A DNA stretch of 19,271 nucleotides from Pseudomonadota bacterium (GTDB lineage: Bacteria; Pseudomonadota; Alphaproteobacteria; Sphingomonadales; Sphingomonadaceae), in NCBI GenBank assembly GCA_023387085.1, contig JAEWIL010000045.1:1-19271 (forward strand), written 5' to 3'. A model generated the notes under the pieces. The model saw only the letters and a program-made list of their open reading frames with translations, searched no databases and had not been told where the DNA came from. Each line of letters opens with the position of its first letter. Positions within the stretch are counted from its first letter, which is position 1. Positions 15,465 through 19,271 of this stretch are shown here, in pieces. Both the position numbers and the translations under genes were made by a program.

Positions 15465-15974
15465 TCAGCCCTCGCGAACGGGGACAGAGGCGACGCTTTC
15501 GGTCTGTTTCGACCGCCAGGCGTCCAGTTTCGCGGCGAGGCCCGTGTCTTCGTTAGCAAGCAGCGCGGCGGCGAAGAGGCCGGCGTTTGTCGCGCCCGCC
15601 TTGCCGATCGCGAAGGTTGCCACCGGAATGCCGCCGGGCATCTGAACGATCGAATAAAGGCTGTCGACGCCGCTGAGCGCAGCCGACTGGACGGGGACGC
15701 CGAGCACCGGCACGCGCGTCATCGCCGCGACCATGCCGGGCAAATGTGCGGCGCCGCCGGCGCCCGCGATGATCGCCTTGAGGCCGCGTTCCGCGGCGCT
15801 TTTTGCATAATCGACAAGCCGGTCGGGGGTGCGGTGCGCCGACACGATATGAACCTCGTGCCCGATGCCGAATTCCTCGAGGATCTGGACCGCATGCGCC
15901 ATCGTCGGCCAGTCCGACTGGCTGCCCATGATCACGCCCACAACGGCTTCGGCTCGCGGTGCCGTGTCGCTCAC
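15465..15974 (-). CDS. purE: N5-carboxyaminoimidazole ribonucleotide mutase (class I PurE)
   Basis: The 169-residue protein moves the carboxyl group of N5-CAIR to C4, acting directly after PurK. GVIMGSQSDWPTM, HIVSAHRTPDRL, IIAGAGGAAHLPGM and VLGVPVQSAALSGVDSLYSIVQMP are the class I PurE motifs, with the catalytic His in AHRTP and AAHLPG. It begins at GTG 15974 with a near-perfect AGGAGGG 6 bases upstream. It is the first gene of the minus-strand run, so the operon promoter should lie in 15975-16212, shared with the divergent diguanylate cyclase gene. Confidence 0.96.
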   Translation of the reverse strand: MSDTAPRAEAVVGVIMGSQSDWPTMAHAVQILEEFGIGHEVHIVSAHRTPDRLVDYAKSAAERGLKAIIAGAGGAAHLPGMVAAMTRVPVLGVPVQSAALSGVDSLYSIVQMPGGIPVATFAIGKAGATNAGLFAAALLANEDTGLAAKLDAWRSKQTESVASVPVREG

Positions 15975-16027
15975 TCCAAACCCTCCTGCCCCGGCCGGCG
16001 ATCGATGAATCGCCGCCGCCTTCCCCT

Positions 16028-16060
16028 AGAGCCTGTTTCACCGAGATGGAAGCAGGGTCT
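16028..16060. repeat. Imperfect 12-bp-stem hairpin in the purE / GGDEF gap
   Basis: AGAGCCTGTTTC (16028-16039) pairs with GAAGCAGGGTCT (16049-16060) at 10 of 12 positions around a 9-base loop. It lies 54 bases before the purE start, so it could be in the purE leader. It may be a member of a dispersed repeat; a genome search would tell. Confidence 0.45.
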
Positions 16061-16119
16061 GGCCTGTCCCGCGTCGGGGCAGTTTTAGCGCGACGCAGCC
16101 TAATTCGGCGACCGCGTTT

Positions 16120-16140
16120 ACGGATTGGTATCCAGTCCGT
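16120..16140. promoter_or_regulatory. 21-bp operator-like dyad in the purE / GGDEF divergent gap
   Basis: ACGGATTGG (16120-16128) and CCAGTCCGT (16132-16140) are inverted copies matching at 8 of 9 positions around TAT. It lies 73 bases before the diguanylate cyclase start and 146 bases before purE. This is the size of a dimeric regulator site, but I recognise no known consensus. Confidence 0.4.
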
Positions 16141-16212
16141 GATTACCATCGTGTCGTACAGAGCCATCGGCAATCCGGCCGGCGGGGGATCGGACGCGTT
16201 CGGGGACTGGGA

Positions 16213-16857
16213 ATGGATATCGCAGGGGGGGCACGGATCGCGGTCGACCGGACCGGCTTCGCGTCCATCGACTCCATAGACGACCAGCTGCGCGAGCTGC
16301 GCCGCGAACGCGACGCGCTGCGCCGCGAAAACCGCATCCTGAAGATCGCGGTCGCCGAGCTCGAGCGCGTGTCCGAGCGCGACACGCTGACGCCGCTGTT
16401 CAACCGCCGCTATTTCCTGACCGCGATCCATCAGCGGCTTGCACGCTTCGAGCGTCATGCCGAAACCGCCGCCGTCGTGTTCGTCGACGTCAACCAGCTC
16501 AAATATATCAACGACAGCTTTGGCCACGCCGCAGGCGACTTCGCGCTGATGGAGATCGCCAAGCGACTGGGCGATTCGATTCGCGCCACGGATGTCGCCG
16601 CGCGGATCGGCGGCGACGAGTTCGGGCTGATCCTCGACCAGTCGACCGAGGAGGGCGCGCGGGTCCAGATCAACCGCTTGCGCCATGTGCTGAGTGCCGA
16701 GCCGGCGGTCTATGACGGCCATGATATCGCGCTGTCGGCGTGTTTCGGCGTCGCGATGCTGCGCGCCGGGGCGACCGAGTCCGAAATTCTGGCGGCGGCC
16801 GACCGCGATATGTACCGCAGCAAGCAGCAGCAGCCGGGGTTGCCGGGGCAGCGCTAA
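16213..16857 (+). CDS. Minimal diguanylate cyclase (GGDEF domain with coiled-coil N-terminus)
   Basis: The 214-residue soluble protein has a charged heptad-like N-terminal helix (about 22-55, DDQLRELRRERDALRRENRIL) and one GGDEF domain. DTLTPLFNRRYF opens the domain, VDVNQLKYINDSFGH carries the metal and GTP-binding residues, and RIGGDEFGLIL has an intact GGDEF at 133-137. RATD at 124-127, five residues before GGDEF, is a canonical product-inhibition I-site. It should therefore make cyclic di-GMP and be feedback inhibited. No transmembrane helix, PAS, GAF or receiver domain is present, so dimerisation through the coiled coil is the visible control point. It is followed by a small helical protein 57 bases downstream. 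Confidence 0.92.
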   Translation: MDIAGGARIAVDRTGFASIDSIDDQLRELRRERDALRRENRILKIAVAELERVSERDTLTPLFNRRYFLTAIHQRLARFERHAETAAVVFVDVNQLKYINDSFGHAAGDFALMEIAKRLGDSIRATDVAARIGGDEFGLILDQSTEEGARVQINRLRHVLSAEPAVYDGHDIALSACFGVAMLRAGATESEILAAADRDMYRSKQQQPGLPGQR

Positions 16858-16914
16858 CCGACAGTTAACCATATGGGCGCATCCTCGTCCCTCAGGGGAA
16901 AGAGGGGGCGGACG

Positions 16915-17244
16915 ATGGTATTTCAGACCGATCCTTTTCAGGACATCCAGACCCGCATCAGCGGCCAGATCGGCGCGCTTGCCGAGGCGTTGCCGCATTG
17001 CGCGCTGGCGCAGATCGTACAGGGAATCGACGATATCCGCTGTCTTGCGCGCGATCATGGATTCGGCGCGGTCGAGACGCTGGCCAGCCGGCTGGAATCT
17101 GCGGTCGCAGCTGGCGGCTATCGCGCGGCGATCCTCACCTATCTCGACGCGATGAGCGACGCGGTCTCCGCGCCGCGCGGGCCGCTGCCCGCCGCCGCGC
17201 AGGAAGCGTGGCTGGCGTCGGTCGCGATGCGTCTCGGGCATTAG
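16915..17244 (+). CDS. Small helical protein, possibly degenerate Hpt-like; function unknown
   Basis: The 109-residue reading starts at ATG 16915 with a GGGGG-rich Shine-Dalgarno about 6 bases upstream; an in-frame ATG at 16873 is less well supported. It appears all-helical. ARDHGFGAVETLASRLESAV followed by AAGGYRAAILTYLDAM resembles the second half of histidine-phosphotransfer (Hpt) helical bundles (LGA-L-L-LE-A, then GD-A-L-L), but the position of the phospho-accepting His is not a histidine. The Hpt comparison is by eye and tentative. It follows the diguanylate cyclase gene in the same direction. The stop TAG coincides with the left end of the dyad repeat. Confidence 0.65.
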   Translation: MVFQTDPFQDIQTRISGQIGALAEALPHCALAQIVQGIDDIRCLARDHGFGAVETLASRLESAVAAGGYRAAILTYLDAMSDAVSAPRGPLPAAAQEAWLASVAMRLGH

Positions 17245-17387
17245 GCTGTATCGATATTCAGCCCAATGCGGCCTGCAAATGCCGCCTTTCCGAGCTTCCG
17301 ATGCTCACGTACTGAAGTACGTTGCGCTTCGGGTCTCGGAAAAACGACATTTTCGGCTCGCCTTGAGCTAAATCTCGACACAGCCTA
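17242..17387. repeat. 146-bp imperfect inverted repeat with TA ends (MITE-like)
   Basis: The two 72-base halves are inverted copies around a perfect centre ACGTACT-GA-AGTACGT (17307-17322). Left end TAGGCTGTATCGATATTCAG corresponds to right end, read inverted, TAGGCTGTGTCGAGATTTAG. Matches continue through AAATG and TTTCCGAG in both arms. TA stands at both outer edges (17242-17243, 17386-17387), as expected for a TA target duplication of the IS630/mariner type. There is no coding capacity. It lies between the helical-protein gene and the GDT1-like gene and could also act as a transcriptional barrier. Confidence 0.8.
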
Positions 17388-17397
17388 GGATCGTTCG

Positions 17398-17958
17398 ATG
17401 GATGCCATCATGCTCGCGCTCGTCGCGGTTGCGCTTGCGAATGCTGACGGGCGCACCGGACTTTTTCTTTCGAGTCTTTTGAGCGTGCGGCCAGACCGGC
17501 GCGTCGTCGCTCTGATCGTCTTTGGCGCGTTTCTGGCGAACGCGCTGGTCGCCGCCGCCTTTGGCGCGATCGCCAACCGGATGATCGGGCAGGGGGTCGT
17601 GGCCTTGCTGGTCGCGGCGGCGATGCTGTCGGCGGCGGTCGCGCTGTTGTGGCGCCTTCGTCCGACCGGCGACACCGATGCAGCCGGGGCCACGCCGATG
17701 GCGCTCGCGGGCCGGATGCTCGTCGCGCAATTCGGCGACCGCAGCCATTTCCTGATCGGCGCCCTCGCGGCGACGAGCGGCGCTGGGCTGTGGGCCGCGG
17801 CAGGAGGCATGATCGGCTGGGTGCTCGCGATGCTGCCTTTCCTTGCCTTCGGCGCGGCGCTGGCCGAGCGGCGCGCGATGCGCGTCCTTCGCTGGGCAAG
17901 CGCGCTGATCCTTGCGCTGTGGGGAATCCGGACCGCGATGGGCGCGTTCGGTTTATAG
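17398..17958 (+). CDS. Divergent TMEM165/GDT1 (UPF0016)-like membrane protein
   Basis: The 186-residue protein has about six hydrophobic helices in two halves joined by a loop (RPTGDTDAAGATP, 89-100), as in UPF0016 cation exchangers that move manganese or calcium. The second-half motif is QFGDRSHFLIGALA (111-124), close to the family's E-x-G-D-[KR]-[ST]. The first-half motif position reads NADGRTG (15-21) in place of E-x-G-D-[KR]-[TS]. Both motif glutamates are thus absent. ATG 17398 has AGGA 7 bases upstream, just after the MITE-like repeat. Family membership is likely; active transport by the usual mechanism is doubtful. Confidence 0.72.
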   Translation: MDAIMLALVAVALANADGRTGLFLSSLLSVRPDRRVVALIVFGAFLANALVAAAFGAIANRMIGQGVVALLVAAAMLSAAVALLWRLRPTGDTDAAGATPMALAGRMLVAQFGDRSHFLIGALAATSGAGLWAAAGGMIGWVLAMLPFLAFGAALAERRAMRVLRWASALILALWGIRTAMGAFGL

Positions 17959-17986
17959 GAAAAATCGCCGATCCGTTTCCGTTTCA

Positions 17987-18008
17987 TCGCTTTTATCGAT
18001 GATAGCGA
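17987..18008. promoter_or_regulatory. 22-bp operator-like dyad upstream of dps
   Basis: TCGCTTTTATC (17987-17997) and GATGATAGCGA (17998-18008) are inverted copies matching at 9 of 11 positions, centred on ATCGAT. The dyad is 69 bases before the dps start codon, followed by a possible -10 TATATT at 18045-18050. dps is usually under oxidative-stress or iron control; I do not see a clean OxyR, Fur or RirA consensus, so the regulator is unassigned. Confidence 0.4.
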
Positions 18009-18077
18009 CCAAATGGTTCAATGGGCGTTTGTGCGACATCAGCCTATATTGCGGAGGTCAAAAGAAAGGATTCTCCC

Positions 18078-18536
18078 ATGTCCGACAAGAACAACCAGCC
18101 GGCGGTTGCCGATGCGCTCAACGCGTTGCTCGCCGACAGTTTCGCGCTCTATCTGAAGACGAAAAATTATCACTGGCACGTACAGGGGCCGCATTTTCGC
18201 GAACTGCACCTGCTGTTCGACGAGCAGGCGGCGCAAATCCTGGCAACGACCGATCTGATCGCCGAGCGCGTCCGCAAGAATGGCGCGGCGACGCTGCGGT
18301 CGATCGGCGACGTGTCGCGGCGCCAGTCGATCAGGGACGACGATGCGCCCTCGGTCGCGCCCGATGCGATGGTGCGCGCGCTGGCTGCCGACAATCGGAC
18401 CTTGCTCGCGCAGCTGAAGGAAGCCAAGGCCGCTGCCGAAGCCGAGGGTGATATCGCGACGAGCGGACTGGTCGATGGCTGGGCCGACGAGGCCGAGCAG
18501 CGGATCTGGTTCCTCGAGGCGACAGCGGGGTATTGA
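18078..18536 (+). CDS. dps: Dps family DNA-binding ferritin-like protein
   Basis: The 152-residue protein forms dodecamers that oxidise Fe(II) with peroxide and shield DNA. The Dps signature is present as KTKNYHWHVQGPHFRELHLLFDEQ. Against E. coli Dps the intersubunit ferroxidase ligands are all conserved: H32, H44, D48, D59 and E63. The N-terminus is short, with only K4 as a basic residue, so direct DNA binding may be weak. ATG 18078 has AGAAAGGA 7 bases upstream; the longer in-frame reading from 18021 lacks support. It appears monocistronic, with a dyad upstream and the bidirectional terminator about 180 bases downstream. Confidence 0.95.
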   Translation: MSDKNNQPAVADALNALLADSFALYLKTKNYHWHVQGPHFRELHLLFDEQAAQILATTDLIAERVRKNGAATLRSIGDVSRRQSIRDDDAPSVAPDAMVRALAADNRTLLAQLKEAKAAAEAEGDIATSGLVDGWADEAEQRIWFLEATAGY

Positions 18537-18585
18537 TTCCGCCGCAGGCCTGGTGCCGCCCGGAAGGGCAGACACGCCTCCAATT

Positions 18586-18665
18586 CCGTTCGTGTCGAGC
18601 GAAGTCGAGACATGCCGACGCTCGCGCCAAGCCACGCGTATCTCGACCTCGCTCGATACGCACGG
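18586..18665. repeat. Short palindromic repeat after dps
   Basis: Left arm CCGTTCGTGTCGAGCGAAGT plus CGAGACATG (18586-18614) is matched by the inverted right arm at 18637-18665, which read inverted begins CCGTGCGTATCGAGCGAGGT. About 24 of 29 positions agree, with a 22-base loop. The TCGAGCGAAGTCGAGA wording is familiar from dispersed intergenic repeats of sphingomonads (memory, not searched). The rest of the 224-base gap holds no gene. Confidence 0.7.
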
Positions 18666-18711
18666 GGGTTGGGTGGCTGGTTTCGGCCGAAATCGGACTG
18701 ATACGGCAAAC

Positions 18712-18745
18712 AAAAAGGGCGCCCGAAGGCGCCCTTTTCTTTTTC
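18712..18745. terminator. Bidirectional rho-independent terminator
   Basis: GGGCGCC (18717-18723) and GGCGCCC (18728-18734) form a perfect stem with a CGAA tetraloop, extended by four A-T pairs. TTTTCTTTTT follows on the plus strand and AAAAA precedes, so it should stop transcription from dps on one side and from the cold-shock gene on the other. The CDS stop of the cold-shock gene is 16 bases away. Confidence 0.92.
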
Positions 18746-18760
18746 GGCGAAGCGGGCCGC

Positions 18761-19271
18761 TTATTCCGGCTGCAGATTCACCGCGGCGAATTTGCCGCGA
18801 TCGTCGACCTCGATATCGAAGGCAACGCGGTCGCCCTCGTTGAGGCCGGCCATGCCGGCGCGCTGCACCGCGCTGATGTGGACGAAGGCATCGGCCTGTC
18901 CGTCGTCGCGCGCGATGAAGCCGAAGCCCTTCGTCGTGTTGAAGAATTTGACCGTGCCCGAGGTGCGTTCACCGGTCAGCTGACGCCGGCCGCGCGCGCC
19001 CCCGGGTGCCGGGCGATCGCCACCGCGATCGTCGCGGCGCGGCGCGAATTCCTCGATCGGCAGCGGTTCGCCTTCGATCTTCAGATCGATAGCCGAAACC
19101 TTGCCATTGCGTTCGACGAGCGTGAAGCCGAGCGGCTGGCCCGAAGCGAGCCCCTGAAGGCCCGCCTGTTCGACCGCGCTGATGTGAACGAAGACGTCCT
19201 CGCCGCCATCGTCGCGCGCGACGAAGCCAAAACCCTTCGACGGGTTGAAGAACTTCACCGTGCCATTGCCC
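18761..19271 (-). CDS. Double cold-shock-domain protein, 5' end outside window
   Basis: The frame is open to the window edge and begins within GNGTVKFFNPSKGFGF, so only a few N-terminal residues are missing. Two cold-shock domains are visible. The first has KGFGFVARDDGGEDVFVHIS, the second KGFGFIARDDGQADAFVHIS; these are the RNP1 and RNP2 nucleic-acid-binding motifs. An arginine- and glycine-rich linker (PRRDDRGGDRPAPGGARGRR) joins them. Tandem-CSD proteins of this type are common in alphaproteobacteria and act as RNA chaperones or stationary-phase and cold factors. The second domain ends at the C-terminus (KFAAVNLQPE). Transcription ends at the terminator next to its stop. Confidence 0.93.
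   Translation of the reverse strand, partial: GNGTVKFFNPSKGFGFVARDDGGEDVFVHISAVEQAGLQGLASGQPLGFTLVERNGKVSAIDLKIEGEPLPIEEFAPRRDDRGGDRPAPGGARGRRQLTGERTSGTVKFFNTTKGFGFIARDDGQADAFVHISAVQRAGMAGLNEGDRVAFDIEVDDRGKFAAVNLQPE

Noticed and set aside
14415..16088. Long plus-strand frame opposite purK and purE
   Set aside because: Antisense shadow of two well-defined purine genes, low-complexity translation.
15553..17241. Long minus-strand frame opposite the diguanylate cyclase and the helical protein
   Set aside because: Antisense to an intact GGDEF protein and in a different frame from purE; no domain visible.
17245..17397. Small RNA or tRNA gene in the strong dyad
   Set aside because: No tRNA arms or acceptor stem; the symmetry over the whole length and TA ends fit a mobile repeat better.
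18537..18711. Coding extension after dps or antisense gene of the cold-shock protein
   Set aside because: The frames translate the palindromic repeat and lack start signals; the dps C-terminus is complete at its stop.

Overview
The window is about 19.3 kb of GC-rich, gene-dense chromosome. Its protein sequences and gene order look like a sphingomonad (Alphaproteobacteria, Sphingomonadales). Sphingopyxis is my best guess from the wording of Dxs, PurK and IleS and from the purE-purK-folA-...-ribF-ileS-lspA-bamF order, but no 16S or database comparison was possible. No tRNA, rRNA, CRISPR array, phage gene or transposase gene was found. No gene-free stretch exceeds 300 bases; the longest are 15975-16212, 18537-18760 and 11538-11743, and each is described below.

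Bases 1-4618 are accessory and regulatory. A partial flavodoxin-family reductase is divergent from an HxlR repressor, with a good operator-like dyad between them. A three-gene minus-strand operon (PPOX flavoprotein, VOC protein, DUF1348 protein) is divergent from a LysR regulator that has a LysR-type box just before its start. A MipA/OmpV outer-membrane protein follows, convergent with LysR.

Bases 4780-7453 run on the plus strand: a two-helix membrane protein, dxs (first step of the MEP isoprenoid pathway) and a membrane-anchored protein of unknown function.

Bases 7594-15974 form a long minus-strand housekeeping run: purE, purK (purine synthesis), folA (dihydrofolate reductase), a membrane dipeptidase, ribF (FMN/FAD synthesis), ileS, lspA (lipoprotein signal peptidase) and a BamF-like lipoprotein. 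Three junctions are 4-base ATGA overlaps (purK-folA, dipeptidase-ribF, ileS-lspA). The ribF-ileS junction is instead filled by a composite palindromic repeat of about 160 bp. A second, different palindromic repeat sits in frame inside ileS.

Bases 16213-18536 run on the plus strand: a minimal diguanylate cyclase, a small helical protein, a divergent GDT1-like membrane protein and Dps. A 146-bp near-perfect dyad with TA at both ends lies between the second and third of these and looks like a MITE. The window closes with another short dyad repeat, a strong bidirectional terminator and a partial double cold-shock-domain protein on the minus strand.

I did not find a convincing new multi-gene system. 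The most interesting signals are the density and placement of four different palindromic repeats, especially the one translated inside an essential tRNA synthetase, plus two degenerate small proteins (a GDT1-like transporter without its acidic motif residues, and a possible Hpt-like protein without a histidine beside a diguanylate cyclase).
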